DNA of 64,000 bases from Blautia pseudococcoides (GCF_001689125.2 NZ_CP015405.2:2769001-2833000); one strand, 5' to 3'; shown: positions 7,280 to 15,843, counted from the stretch's first letter. Notes: generated by a model not told the origin, from the sequence alone. A program made the numbers and translations.

Positions 7280-8473
7280 ATGCTGGCTATCATACTTGCC
7301 CCATTTTATCTTTTGATCAATTTCTATGTTGTCCGCTGGATCATCCGCTGGACAGGTGCCTGCCACAGGCATTTGAAATCCAGGCCGTTCCGTGCGGTTT
7401 TCCTTTCCATTTATATTTTCATGTGCCTGACGCCCCTGACCTCTTATCTGGTCTCTGCCAATCCCTGGCACAGTTATCTGAAGCGCCTTTTCAATTACTG
7501 GCTGGGCACATTTTTATATATTGTACTTATCATCCTTATCTTCGACCTGGGAAGATTCCTGTTAAAACATACAAGATGGATAAAAAATGAAACCCTTGCC
7601 CTGCGCCGCACTTTTGTCATAAGCGGCGGTGCCGCGGCCTGCCTGATCATCGGCCTGAGCGCCTATGGGATCATCCATGAACACCGGGTCTATGTAAACC
7701 ACTATGAAGCCAAAGTGGAAAAATCCGGCGGCAGACTGGACCATCTGCGGATCGCCCTGACTGCAGACCTGCATCTGGGCTACAGCATCGGCACATACCA
7801 TGTGAAATCCATGGTGGACAAAATAAACGCTGAAAACGTGGACCTGGTCTGCATTGCCGGCGACTTCTTCGACAACGAATATGACGCTGTACTGTACCCG
7901 GAAAAAACCATTTCCATCTTAAAGAAAATAAAGAGCACCTACGGCGTATATGCCTGCTGGGGCAACCATGACTTTAAAGAAAAGCTCCTTGCCGGCTTTA
8001 CCGTACCCGTCAAAAACGGACAGCACACAGATACCCGGATGGATGACTTCCTGAAAAAATCCGGAATCCGGCTCCTGGATGACAAGTCTGTCCTCATTGA
8101 CGACTCCTTCTATCTGACAGGCCGTAAAGACCCCCAGCGTTCCAAAAAAATGAAGGAAAACCGACTCTCACCGGAGGACCTTTTAAAAGACCTGGACCAT
8201 GACAAGCCCATACTGGTCATTGACCACCAGCCCAAACAGCTCCAGGAACTGGCAGACGCCGGCTGCGACATAGACCTCTCCGGCCACACCCACGACGGAC
8301 AGATGTTCCCGGGCAATCTGACCACAAAACTCATGTGGGAAAACTCCTGCGGAGAGCTGAAAAAGGATAATATGTACTCCTATGTCACCTCCGGCGTGGG
8401 GATCTGGGGTCCTGCCATGCGTGTGGGAACAGACGCTGAGGTCATGATCATTGACGTATACTTTTCAGAATAA
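7280..8473 (+). CDS. Membrane-anchored metallophosphoesterase (calcineurin-like, YkoQ/YaeI type)
   Basis: A 397-residue protein. Four hydrophobic helices within residues 1-125 anchor it; the catalytic domain follows from about residue 150. Metal-binding motifs appear in family order: LTADLHLGY (D-x-H), IAGDFFDN (G-D), CWGNHDF (G-N-H-D), VIDHQP and SGHTHDGQMFPG (G-H-T-H). The family hydrolyses phosphodiesters or phosphomonoesters, and several members act on lipid intermediates. The ATG is preceded by AAAAGGAG at 7 bases. It is divergently transcribed from dinB. The substrate is not deducible. Confidence 0.88.
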   Translation: MLAIILAPFYLLINFYVVRWIIRWTGACHRHLKSRPFRAVFLSIYIFMCLTPLTSYLVSANPWHSYLKRLFNYWLGTFLYIVLIILIFDLGRFLLKHTRWIKNETLALRRTFVISGGAAACLIIGLSAYGIIHEHRVYVNHYEAKVEKSGGRLDHLRIALTADLHLGYSIGTYHVKSMVDKINAENVDLVCIAGDFFDNEYDAVLYPEKTISILKKIKSTYGVYACWGNHDFKEKLLAGFTVPVKNGQHTDTRMDDFLKKSGIRLLDDKSVLIDDSFYLTGRKDPQRSKKMKENRLSPEDLLKDLDHDKPILVIDHQPKQLQELADAGCDIDLSGHTHDGQMFPGNLTTKLMWENSCGELKKDNMYSYVTSGVGIWGPAMRVGTDAEVMIIDVYFSE

Positions 8474-8505
8474 AAGTTCTGCATTATTTAAAGGGAACCG
8501 GCTGC

Positions 8506-9642
8506 TCATTCTGCTGCCAGTTCCCTCAATACTCTTACGGTCTGCTCCACTTCCTCCAAAGTATTAAACCAGGAAAAAGAAAAACGAACGGCCCCCTGCT
8601 CCTGCGTTCCCATTGCCTGATGCATCAGCGGCGCGCAGTGTGCCCCGGACCGGGCATAGATCTCATAAGTACAGGACAGTTCATCACTTACCTGTGCCGA
8701 ATCATATTCTCCTATATTGAGAGCCACAATCGCAGCTCTCTCCTTTTTCTCAAAATCCCCGTACACCTTAACGCCTGGTATTTCCCGCACACCTTCATAG
8801 AACGCACGGGCAAGCTTCTGTTCATGGGCACCGATATTTTCCACGCCTGCCTGTTTCACATACTCCACAGCGCTTAACAGGCCCATGATTCCGTGCCCAT
8901 TCAGCGTTCCCGCTTCCAGCCTGCCCGGCATGATCCCCGGATGCTCCCGTTCAAAAGAATGGATTCCGCTGCCTCCTGCTTTTAAAGGGCGAATCTCCAC
9001 CCCTTCCCGCACGCAGATCCCACCTGTTCCCTGAGGCCCCATAAGCCCCTTATGTCCGGTAAAACAAAGCACATCTATTCCGCATTTTTCCATCTGAACA
9101 GGCACCGCTCCCGCAGTCTGAGACGCATCCAGGACAAAAAGAATCCCTTTTCTGCGGCAAAGCTTTCCAATCCTTTCTATATCCAGCATATTTCCCGTAA
9201 CATTAGAAGCATGGGTGCACACCACGGCCCTGGTCTTCTCCCCAATGGCCTGTTCCATCTCCTCATAAGAAATATTTCCTTTTTCATCTGCCGGAAGAAC
9301 CGTCACCAGAACCCCTGCTTTTTCCATCTCATACAAGGGTCTGAGAACCGAATTATGTTCCAGCGCGGTAGTCACCACATGCTCTCCGGGATCAAACATC
9401 CCCCGGATCACTGTATTCAATGCCTCCGTGGCATTACAGGTAAACGCCACACCGGAAGGATCACCAAATCCAAAAAATCCCGCAATGGCCTCCCTGGCCT
9501 CATAAATCTTCCTGGACGTCTCAAGGGTGATCCCATGGCCACCCCTCCCATAATTTCCAAGGGTGCCCATAGCCTCATAGACAGCCTTTCTCACACATTC
9601 CGGTTTCCTCAGTGTAGTTGCCGCATTATCCAGATAAATCAT
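8506..9642 (-). CDS. Cysteine-desulfurase-like aminotransferase class V (linked to selD)
   Basis: A 378-residue PLP enzyme beginning MIYLDNAATT. Key sites are CNATEALN, the PLP-lysine motif CFTGHKGLMGPQGTGG, and SGAHCAPLMH, whose Cys is placed like the sulfur- or selenium-accepting cysteine of NifS/CsdA enzymes. It should release sulfur (or selenium) from cysteine (or selenocysteine). It lies 21 bases downstream of selD, which suggests that it supplies selenium or sulfur for selenophosphate-dependent steps. A GTG three codons upstream (9651) is an alternative start. Confidence 0.85.
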   Translation of the reverse strand: MIYLDNAATTLRKPECVRKAVYEAMGTLGNYGRGGHGITLETSRKIYEAREAIAGFFGFGDPSGVAFTCNATEALNTVIRGMFDPGEHVVTTALEHNSVLRPLYEMEKAGVLVTVLPADEKGNISYEEMEQAIGEKTRAVVCTHASNVTGNMLDIERIGKLCRRKGILFVLDASQTAGAVPVQMEKCGIDVLCFTGHKGLMGPQGTGGICVREGVEIRPLKAGGSGIHSFEREHPGIMPGRLEAGTLNGHGIMGLLSAVEYVKQAGVENIGAHEQKLARAFYEGVREIPGVKVYGDFEKKERAAIVALNIGEYDSAQVSDELSCTYEIYARSGAHCAPLMHQAMGTQEQGAVRFSFSWFNTLEEVEQTVRVLRELAAE

Positions 9643-9663
9643 CTCTATCACCGTCTTTCCGTC

Positions 9664-10707
9664 CTATCGGATCATCAGGAACTTCTCCTGCATATCCGTC
9701 ACAAATCCCACGATCCCAGCCTTCAAAGGATACCCGGCTTTCTCAAGCTTAACAAGCACAGCCTCAGCGTCCTCCCTTCTCAGGCTCACCAAAAGCCCTC
9801 CGGAAGTCTGCGGGTCAAAGACCAAATCCTCCAAAGCTTCCTCAACCTTGTCCTCCAGCCATACATCCTTCTTATTATACGCCTTATTCCTGTAAGTCCC
9901 CTCAGGGACCAATCCCATAGACGCATAAAAAAGAGCGTCCGGCAGCACTTCTAATCTGCCGGACTCGATCACAAGCGAAACCCCGCTTGCCCTGGCAGTC
10001 TCCAGCGCATGTCCCGCAAGCCCAAATCCTGTCACATCCGTACAGCTATGCACCTCAACCTCTCTGAGCCCCTCCATCGCCAATTTATTCAGGCAGCTCA
10101 TACTCTCCACCGCGCACCTTTTCGCCTCCTCAGAAGCCATACCAGCCTTCACAGCCGTATTGACCAGCCCCACTCCCAGAGGCTTTGTCAGCAGAAGCAC
10201 ATCACCGGCCTGCGCCCCGCCATTCTTCCAAATCCTATCCGGATGCACAAAACCCGTCACGCAAAGCCCATACTTAGGCTCCTCATCATTAATAGAATGC
10301 CCACCTGCCAGCACAGCCCCGGCCTCCTTCACCTTAGAAGCCCCGCCTGCCAGCATCTCCCCCAGCACCTCAGCCCCCAGGCAATTAGGAAACGCCACCA
10401 CATTCAAGGCAATCCTCGGTTCCCCGCCCATAGCATACACATCACTGAGCGCATTAGCCGCGGCGATCTGTCCAAACGTAAACGGATCATCCACCATAGG
10501 CGGAAAAAAATCCACTGTCTGAATCAAAGCCACCTCATCCGAAACCCGATACACCGCCGCATCATCCGCCGTCTCAACCCCCACCAACAAATTCTCATCC
10601 ATCACCGCAGGCAGTCTCCCCACCACCTCCGCCAAAATCCCCGGCCCAATCTTAGCCGCACACCCCGCACTCTTAGAAAACTCCGTCAACTTCACCCCAG
10701 CACTCAT
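9664..10707 (-). CDS. selD: Selenide, water dikinase (selenophosphate synthetase)
   Basis: A 347-residue ATP enzyme that makes selenophosphate from selenide. The active-site segment is SAGCAAKIGPG, with Cys rather than selenocysteine at the catalytic position. Further SelD signatures are DDAAVY, VDFFPPMVDDP, AANALSDVYAMGG, LAGGHSINDEEPKYG and DPQTSGGLL. Selenophosphate feeds Sec-tRNA, selenouridine tRNA or labile-selenium molybdenum hydroxylases. No selA or selB lies in this window, and the moaA/MOSC genes at 34-36 kb would fit the last use. The region upstream (10.7-11.5 kb) is a large repeat block. Confidence 0.95.
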   Translation of the reverse strand: MSAGVKLTEFSKSAGCAAKIGPGILAEVVGRLPAVMDENLLVGVETADDAAVYRVSDEVALIQTVDFFPPMVDDPFTFGQIAAANALSDVYAMGGEPRIALNVVAFPNCLGAEVLGEMLAGGASKVKEAGAVLAGGHSINDEEPKYGLCVTGFVHPDRIWKNGGAQAGDVLLLTKPLGVGLVNTAVKAGMASEEAKRCAVESMSCLNKLAMEGLREVEVHSCTDVTGFGLAGHALETARASGVSLVIESGRLEVLPDALFYASMGLVPEGTYRNKAYNKKDVWLEDKVEEALEDLVFDPQTSGGLLVSLRREDAEAVLVKLEKAGYPLKAGIVGFVTDMQEKFLMIR

Positions 10708-10781
10708 AACAATCTCCTATCCATTCCCATCTCTATCAATCTCACAATATCTCCTCCCACCTCTATTAACCTCTCAATATC

Positions 10782-11174
10782 CCTTATGCTTCTGCCACCC
10801 CCTCAATATCCATTATGTTTCCACCACCCCCTCAATATCCTTATGTTTCTGCCATCCCCTCAATATCCTTATGTTTCCGCCACCCCCTCAATTTCCTTAT
10901 GTTTCTGCCATCCCCTCATTATCCTTATGTTTCTGCCATCCCCTCATTATCCTTATGTTTCTGCCATCCCCTCATTATCCTTATGTTTCTGCCATCCCCT
11001 CATTATCCTTATGTTTCTGCCATCCCCTCATTATCCTTATGTTTCTGCCATCCCCTCATTATCCTTATGTTTCCGCCACCCCCTCAATTTCCTTATGTTT
11101 CTGCCATACCCTCAACATCCTTATGTTTCTGCCATCCCCTCATTATCCTTATGTTTCCGCCACCCCTTCAATAT
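10782..11174. repeat. Tandem repeat, 14 units of about 28 bp
   Basis: Fourteen consecutive units begin CCTTATGTTTCTGCC and end CCCTCATTAT or a close variant. Thirteen are 28 bp and the second has one extra base. Units 5-10 and 13 are identical; units 4 and 11 share the variant ending CTCAATTT. More diverged partial copies extend to about 10726 on the left and 11190 on the right. There are no spacers, so it is not a CRISPR. Because 28 is not a multiple of three and the unit holds no stop on the plus strand, all three plus frames are open, which is an artefact rather than coding. Confidence 0.95.
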
Positions 11175-11247
11175 CCTTATATCTTGCTCTTTCCAACCCC
11201 TCCCGCCCCACACCCTCACGCCGAGTCCGGTGGTCAGCCAGTCAACA

Positions 11248-11465
11248 GGGAAAGGAGCGGTGAGCGGAGGGCAGCCGGGGCAGAGGGTATCAGGCAGGCG
11301 GTGTTTCGAGGAGCGGGCAGAAGATCCACCTGCCCCAGACACTTAATGAGGAAGCCGCTGCTGACGAATTTAGTGACTGGGAGCAGGTTAGCTTCTGCCC
11401 AGCGGAGCGCTCCGTCTGCCTGATACCCTCTGCCCCGGCTGCCCTCCGCTCACCGCTCCTTTCCC
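11248..11465. repeat. Long inverted repeat, two 54-bp arms
   Basis: Arm 11248-11301 and arm 11412-11465 are complementary with a single mismatch; the first 50 bases are perfect. The 110-bp centre contains another inverted pair (GGGCAGAAG / CTTCTGCCC), so the whole 218 bp could extrude as a branched cruciform. No transposase is present. It could be a MITE-like or REP-like element. Confidence 0.9.
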
Positions 11466-11552
11466 GTCCGCCTTCATATCCCCGTCCGCCTTCATATCCC
11501 CCTCCGCCTACATATCCCCATCCACCTTCATATCCCCTCCGCCTCCATATTA
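11464..11552. repeat. Short tandem repeat, period about 18 bp, five copies
   Basis: Units such as CGTCCGCCTTCATATCCC recur about five times between the inverted repeat and the stop codon of exonuclease III. The third to fifth copies carry substitutions. Confidence 0.8.
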
Positions 11553-11556
11553 ACTC

Positions 11557-12312
11557 CTACTCAGCAATCACCACCTCCACCGGACAATGATCCGACCCAA
11601 ACACCTCCGTATGGATCCCCGCCGAAACCAACTTCTCCCTCAACCGATCCGACACACAAAAATAATCAATCCTCCACCCCGCATTCTTTTCCCTTGCCCT
11701 AAACCGATAAGACCACCAGGAATAAACCCCGGTCTCCTCCGGATAAAAATACCGGAAACTGTCCGTAAACCCAGCCTCCAAAAGCTCCGTAAATTTCCCT
11801 CTCTCCTCGTCCGTAAATCCCGCGTTATGCCTGTTAGTCTTCGGATTCTTCAAATCAATCTCCTCATGTGCCACATTCAGATCCCCGCACATAACAACCG
11901 GCTTTTTCTCATCCAATTTCAAAAGATACGCCCTGAACGCATCCTCCCACTCCATCCTGTAAGGAAGCCTTGCCAGCTCATTCTTTGAATTGGGCGTATA
12001 ACAAGTCACAAGATAAAACCCATCATATTCCAGAGTGATCACCCTGCCCTCCTGGTCATGCTCCTCCATCCCAATCCCATATGCCACAGAAACCGGCTCC
12101 TTCTTGGCAAAAACAGCCGTCCCCGAATACCCCTTCTTCACAGCATAATTCCAGTACGCGTAATACCCTTCCGGCGCAAAATCAATCTGCCCTTCCTGAA
12201 GCTTTGTCTCCTGCAGACAGAAAAAATCCGCGTCCGCAGCCTCAAAAAACTCAGTAAATCCCTTCTGCACACAAGCCCGCAGGCCATTCACATTCCATGA
12301 TATAAATTTCAT
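11557..12312 (-). CDS. exoA: Exodeoxyribonuclease III (AP endonuclease)
   Basis: A 251-residue Xth/ExoA-type nuclease that cleaves at abasic sites and removes 3' blocks in base excision repair. Motifs are [22 protein letters not shown] (metal ligand Glu), [43 protein letters not shown] and SDHCPVEV (catalytic Asp-His). Full length is as expected. The ATG follows GAGGAGA. It sits downstream of a DNA glycosylase gene on the same strand, which makes functional sense because the glycosylase creates its substrate. Confidence 0.97.
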   Translation of the reverse strand: MKFISWNVNGLRACVQKGFTEFFEAADADFFCLQETKLQEGQIDFAPEGYYAYWNYAVKKGYSGTAVFAKKEPVSVAYGIGMEEHDQEGRVITLEYDGFYLVTCYTPNSKNELARLPYRMEWEDAFRAYLLKLDEKKPVVMCGDLNVAHEEIDLKNPKTNRHNAGFTDEERGKFTELLEAGFTDSFRYFYPEETGVYSWWSYRFRAREKNAGWRIDYFCVSDRLREKLVSAGIHTEVFGSDHCPVEVVIAE

Positions 12313-12412
12313 ACAATTCTCCTCTCTGTTCTATACAAATACGTGTCTAAAATTCATCCCCACAATCTGCACGCCCCAATTCACAGTATATTTTGCCCCA
12401 CCTCGGTAAACC

Positions 12413-12448
12413 CAGCCCGCTGCGCATCCCTTGACGCGCAGCGGGCTG
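12413..12448. terminator. GC-rich hairpin between glycosylase and exoA
   Basis: A perfect 13-bp stem (CAGCCCGCTGCGC and complement) with a 10-nt loop lies 10 bases after the glycosylase stop. There is no clear T tract on the minus strand, so it is a weak terminator or an mRNA-stabilising hairpin. Confidence 0.55.
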
Positions 12449-12458
12449 AAAACAATTT

Positions 12459-12959
12459 TCAAATATACTCTAAAATCTCCCGGTAAGATTCCAGGATCCT
12501 TTCATATTTCATACCGCAGTTTGCCGGACTGGTGGACGGCAGCTGTCTGATTGGCACACCCGTATCAGGCTCGCAATATTTCCGGTAAAGTGCTGCCGCC
12601 TTCTGGCCTGTAGCAAAAACGGCCTGTATGGGCGCGGCCTTCAGCACGATGGACATATCATTTGCCGCCGGGTTTTTAATACTTCCGTCGTCCGCCCCGC
12701 GTATCTCGCAGCTTTTCAGTACATCCCACACAGCCACCTTATGAGCCAGCAGCATTTTCTTCTTTTCTTCTATGGTCAAAGGCATATCTTCGCCCAGCAC
12801 TTCCCCTATCACTTTCCAAAATCTGTTTCTGGGATGCCCGTAATAAAAGCCTTCCTCTCTGGATTTCGGAGAAGGCATAGTCCCCAAAAGCAGTACTCTG
12901 GAACTGCTGTCAAAAACCGGTGCAAACGTATGCGTCACATATTCTGTCTGATTTTTCAT
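12459..12959 (-). CDS. DNA-deoxyinosine glycosylase of the uracil-DNA glycosylase superfamily
   Basis: A 166-residue protein. LLLGTMPSPKSREEGFYYGHPRNRFW is split here as LLLGTMPSPKS plus FYYGHPRNRFW, the motif 1 region characteristic of the hypoxanthine/uracil glycosylase family related to Mug. VWDVLKSCEIRGADDGSI and a late LPSTSPANC (motif 2) complete the active site. It should excise deaminated bases. ATG 12959 (MKNQTEY) has GGAGG 5 bases before; an upstream in-frame start is less favourable. It lies next to exoA as a likely base-excision pair. Confidence 0.85.
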   Translation of the reverse strand: MKNQTEYVTHTFAPVFDSSSRVLLLGTMPSPKSREEGFYYGHPRNRFWKVIGEVLGEDMPLTIEEKKKMLLAHKVAVWDVLKSCEIRGADDGSIKNPAANDMSIVLKAAPIQAVFATGQKAAALYRKYCEPDTGVPIRQLPSTSPANCGMKYERILESYREILEYI

Positions 12960-13125
12960 CGGCTCCTCCCCCAAACAGACGAAATATTGTAAATACCCAG
13001 ACCTGCCGGATATTTACAAAATATAACATCTTCTTTTCTTTTATAATTGTAGAATTTTACTTCTTTCGTCCCCATTATACACTATTTTTTCTATCCTGCG
13101 AAGTAAAAAAAGTTGGCAAAACGAC

Positions 13126-13155
13126 TTTACGAACGCTGTCCTATGAGTATATAAT
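13126..13155 (+). promoter_or_regulatory. Probable promoter of the purF-like gene and start of a ~230-nt leader
   Basis: TTTACG (13126-13131), 18 bases, TATAAT (13150-13155). The resulting leader (about 13162-13393) can fold: CAGAATG 13217-13223 pairs with CATTCTG 13267-13273 around GC-rich sub-hairpins, and CCGG-N5-CCGG follows. No known riboswitch was recognised. Confidence 0.5.
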
Positions 13156-13393
13156 AAAGACTGCATCGGAAAAACCGCAGAAAGTACACACAACACACGA
13201 TCTGTGGTGAAAATAACAGAATGTTACTGCAAACAGCAGCACGCTTCGCGATGCACAGATATAGAGCATTCTGCTCCGTATCACGCCGGCTGCTCCGGGA
13301 TTTTTATGTGAAGGCGCATAAAACACCTGGCGGAAAATCGGCTGTATATAATAACAACAGACAGAATTCTTAAGTAAAAAAGGAGAAAAATCA

Positions 13394-14809
13394 ATGGGTG
13401 GAATATTTGGAGTAGCTTCTAAATCCAGCTGCACTTTGGATTTGTTTTTCGGAACAGACTATCATTCTCATCTAGGAACAAGAAGAGGCGGTTTGGCAGT
13501 CTATGGACCAAATGGATTCAACCGTTCGATTCACAATATCGAAAATACCCCTTTCCGTACCAAATTCGATGGAGACTTAAACGAACTGGAAGGAAATCTG
13601 GGTATTGGCTGTATCTCTGACAACGAGCCGCAGCCGCTTTTAGTCCAGTCACATCTGGGCAGCTTCGCTATCACAACTGTGGGAAAGATCAACAACATGG
13701 ATGAGCTTGTAGATATCTCCTATAAAAACGGATGTACGCACTTCCTGGAAATGAGCGGCGGAAGCATCAATCCAACCGAGATGGTGGCGTCCCTGATCAA
13801 CCAGAAATCCACCATTGTGGAAGGGATACAGTATGTACAGGAGCTTGTAGAGGGTTCCATGACCCTGCTTCTGCTCACCCCAAAAGGAATCTATGCCGCC
13901 CGTGACCGGGTAGGCCGCACCCCTGTTATCCTGGGTAAAAAAGAGGACGCGTTCTGCGCTGCCTTTGAAAGCTTCGCCTTCTTCAATCTTGGCTATGAAC
14001 CCTACCGTGAACTTGGCCCCGGAGAAGTTGTATTCCTTACACCGGAAAGCGCTGAAACTTTAGTGAAACCACAAGAGGAAATGAAGATCTGTTCCTTCCT
14101 GTGGGTATACTATGGCTATCCCACCTCTACCTATGAAGGCATAAATGTAGAGGAAATGCGCTACGAATGCGGCAAAAAACTGGCACAGCGCGATGCCCAG
14201 AGGGAAAATGTAAAACCCGACCTGGTTGCAGGTGTTCCCGATTCCGGTATCGCACACGCCATTGGCTACGCCAACGAATCCGGCATTCCCTTCTCCCGCC
14301 CGTTCATTAAATATACACCGACCTGGCCCCGCTCCTTCATGCCGACTCAGCAGAGCCAGAGAAACCTCATCGCCCGCATGAAGCTGATTCCTGTGGAAGC
14401 GCTGATCAAAAACAAAAGTCTGCTGCTCATTGACGATTCCATTGTCCGCGGCACACAGCTTCGCGAGACAACCGAATTTTTATACAGCAGCGGAGCCAAA
14501 GAAGTTCACATCCGTCCGGCCTGCCCGCCGCTTCTGTTCGGCTGCCCGTACCTGAACTTCTCCCGCTCCAAATCCGAAATGGATCTGATCACCCGCCGTA
14601 TCATTGCAGACCGTGAGGGGGACAATGTTCCCGCGGAAGTCCTTGCCGACTACGCGAACCCGGATTCCTCCAACTACAAAGAAATGCTGGAGGAGATCGG
14701 AAGACAGCTTAATTTCACCACCCTTCACTATCACCGTCTGGATGATCTGACAGCTTCCATCGGCCTCAGTCCGTGTAAAATGTGCACACACTGTTTTGAC
14801 GGAAAATAA
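13394..14809 (+). CDS. purF: PurF-like amidophosphoribosyltransferase with Gly in place of the nucleophile Cys
   Basis: A 471-residue homolog of the enzyme that makes phosphoribosylamine from PRPP and glutamine. The N-terminal Ntn domain covers about residues 1-230, and the phosphoribosyltransferase domain follows with the PRPP motif LLIDDSIVRGTQ. Cysteines for a Bacillus-type 4Fe-4S cluster are present (Cys233, the FGCPYL cysteine, and CKMC near the end). The protein starts MGGIFGVA, whereas active enzymes start (M)CGIFG. GGT is clearly read, and AGGAG 7 bases upstream fixes this start. Glutaminase activity should be lost, leaving an ammonia-dependent enzyme or a regulatory paralog. It is monocistronic and ends at a strong terminator. 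Confidence 0.88.
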   Translation: MGGIFGVASKSSCTLDLFFGTDYHSHLGTRRGGLAVYGPNGFNRSIHNIENTPFRTKFDGDLNELEGNLGIGCISDNEPQPLLVQSHLGSFAITTVGKINNMDELVDISYKNGCTHFLEMSGGSINPTEMVASLINQKSTIVEGIQYVQELVEGSMTLLLLTPKGIYAARDRVGRTPVILGKKEDAFCAAFESFAFFNLGYEPYRELGPGEVVFLTPESAETLVKPQEEMKICSFLWVYYGYPTSTYEGINVEEMRYECGKKLAQRDAQRENVKPDLVAGVPDSGIAHAIGYANESGIPFSRPFIKYTPTWPRSFMPTQQSQRNLIARMKLIPVEALIKNKSLLLIDDSIVRGTQLRETTEFLYSSGAKEVHIRPACPPLLFGCPYLNFSRSKSEMDLITRRIIADREGDNVPAEVLADYANPDSSNYKEMLEEIGRQLNFTTLHYHRLDDLTASIGLSPCKMCTHCFDGK

Positions 14810-14873
14810 TAGATGAAATACAGCCGAAGCTGCTCTAAACAGATCTGCTGCAGGCAAAGGAAATCATGCGATG

Positions 14874-14922
14874 AAGCACTGTATATCAAGAGTATAAATA
14901 TACAGTGCTTTATTTTTATTTT
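14874..14922 (+). terminator. Terminator of the purF-like gene
   Basis: AAGCACTGTATAT (14874-14886) pairs perfectly with 14898-14910 (13 bp), followed by a T-rich tract. Confidence 0.88.
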
Positions 14923-14954
14923 CTTTACTGTTATAATAAAATAAATCGTACTTT

Positions 14955-14976
14955 TTCCATATCTCAAGATATGGAA
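14955..14976. promoter_or_regulatory. Perfect 22-bp palindrome, candidate operator
   Basis: Ten-base arms TTCCATATCT and AGATATGGAA flank a 2-base centre. It lies about 18 bases after a TATAAT (14932-14937) and 58 bases before the 132-aa gene, so a repressor there would control that gene. Confidence 0.5.
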
Positions 14977-15034
14977 TGAAAAACAGTGTTGTTTATGTTG
15001 AACACATTGGCCACAGCGGCAGAAGGGAATTGTA

Positions 15035-15433
15035 ATGGAAAAAAATGATAAGATAAATCGTCTATCTCATATTATAGTCTCTTTCAGTATGCTTCTTTTT
15101 GCCATGTGTTTAACTATGCATGTGCTTTTATGTTGTACTTATGCTCCTTATGGATCATTAGATATGACAACTGTAATTGAGACGTGGGCAACTTCAGAAA
15201 GTATGGCTGAAAATGAAGACATTGATCATACTACCGATTTTAAGACTTCCTTTTTGAACCAAAATAACTCTTATAATGAAACTATAACGAAAAATATATG
15301 CTCCATACTTACAATGGCAGCTATCCCCAAAGGAATCAGCTTTACTTTTTTTCTTTTTTACTTTTTGACCTTATCTATCTCTTTGCCTGATGATCACACA
15401 TTAATTAATCAGAAGGTACGTCTGGACAATTGA
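15035..15433 (+). CDS. Small membrane protein of unknown function, 132 aa
   Basis: One hydrophobic helix spans about residues 12-35 (IIVSFSMLLFAMCLTMHVLL), a polar acidic and Asn/Thr-rich part covers 40-90, and a second helix about 97-118. This gives two membrane segments with a likely extracytoplasmic loop. AAGGGA lies 9 bases before the ATG. The base composition is more A/T-rich than that of the neighbours. I do not recognise the family. It is followed on the same strand by the 69-aa secreted-type protein, and a palindrome precedes it; the two may form a small functional unit. Confidence 0.5.
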   Translation: MEKNDKINRLSHIIVSFSMLLFAMCLTMHVLLCCTYAPYGSLDMTTVIETWATSESMAENEDIDHTTDFKTSFLNQNNSYNETITKNICSILTMAAIPKGISFTFFLFYFLTLSISLPDDHTLINQKVRLDN

Positions 15434-15482
15434 ATCTTTTCCTTTTCAAATCATGGACAAAACATGCCTATGCACTATTATT

Positions 15483-15506
15483 AGAATACTTTATGGCAAG
15501 TATTCT
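15483..15506. other. 9-bp inverted repeat between the two small genes
   Basis: AGAATACTT and AAGTATTCT around TATGGC. There is no T tract, so it is not a typical terminator; it could be an operator or an mRNA hairpin. The rest of 15434-15633 shows nothing recognisable apart from the ribosome site of the next gene. Confidence 0.45.
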
Positions 15507-15633
15507 GGTGGTTATAAGTCATTTTTAGAATGAAACAATGGCTTCTTTTTTGTGTGCAAATTAGGCAGCGGCCGTAACCTGTATTCTTATTACGGGAGTG
15601 AAACAAAGCAGAGATTGAATTGGAGGAATATAA

Positions 15634-15843
15634 ATGAAAAAAAAGATATATAAACTATTTCTCACCCTAATGGTGTGTCTTTCCCTGGGTTCGGGTCCCA
15701 TAGCCCAAAATGAGATGTTCAAGATGCTTAAAGCTCTTTCAGGAACAGATGATGCGCAGGTTCAAGAACTTGATGAAGAAAAAGAGTCCGAAGAAATAAG
15801 AAAGAGGAAGAAATTCCTGACTTATATTCAAGATATTCTATGA
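15634..15843 (+). CDS. Small exported peptide/protein of unknown function, 69 aa
   Basis: It starts MKKKIYKLFLTLMVCLSLGSG, a basic N-region plus hydrophobic core typical of a signal peptide (a predicted cut after about residue 20-25, with no lipobox). The mature part is highly charged, with an acidic stretch ELDEEKESEEIRKRKK. GGAGG stands 8 bases before the ATG, so translation is likely. No homolog was recognised; it may be a secreted peptide or membrane-attached partner of the preceding protein. Confidence 0.55.
   Translation: MKKKIYKLFLTLMVCLSLGSGPIAQNEMFKMLKALSGTDDAQVQELDEEKESEEIRKRKKFLTYIQDIL

Noticed and set aside
10782..11174. CRISPR array
   Set aside because: Units follow each other directly with no unique spacers, and no cas genes are nearby.
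10815..11423. Long plus-strand proteins across the repeats
   Set aside because: All three frames are open only because the 28-bp unit has no stop; there is no ribosome site and the composition is repetitive.
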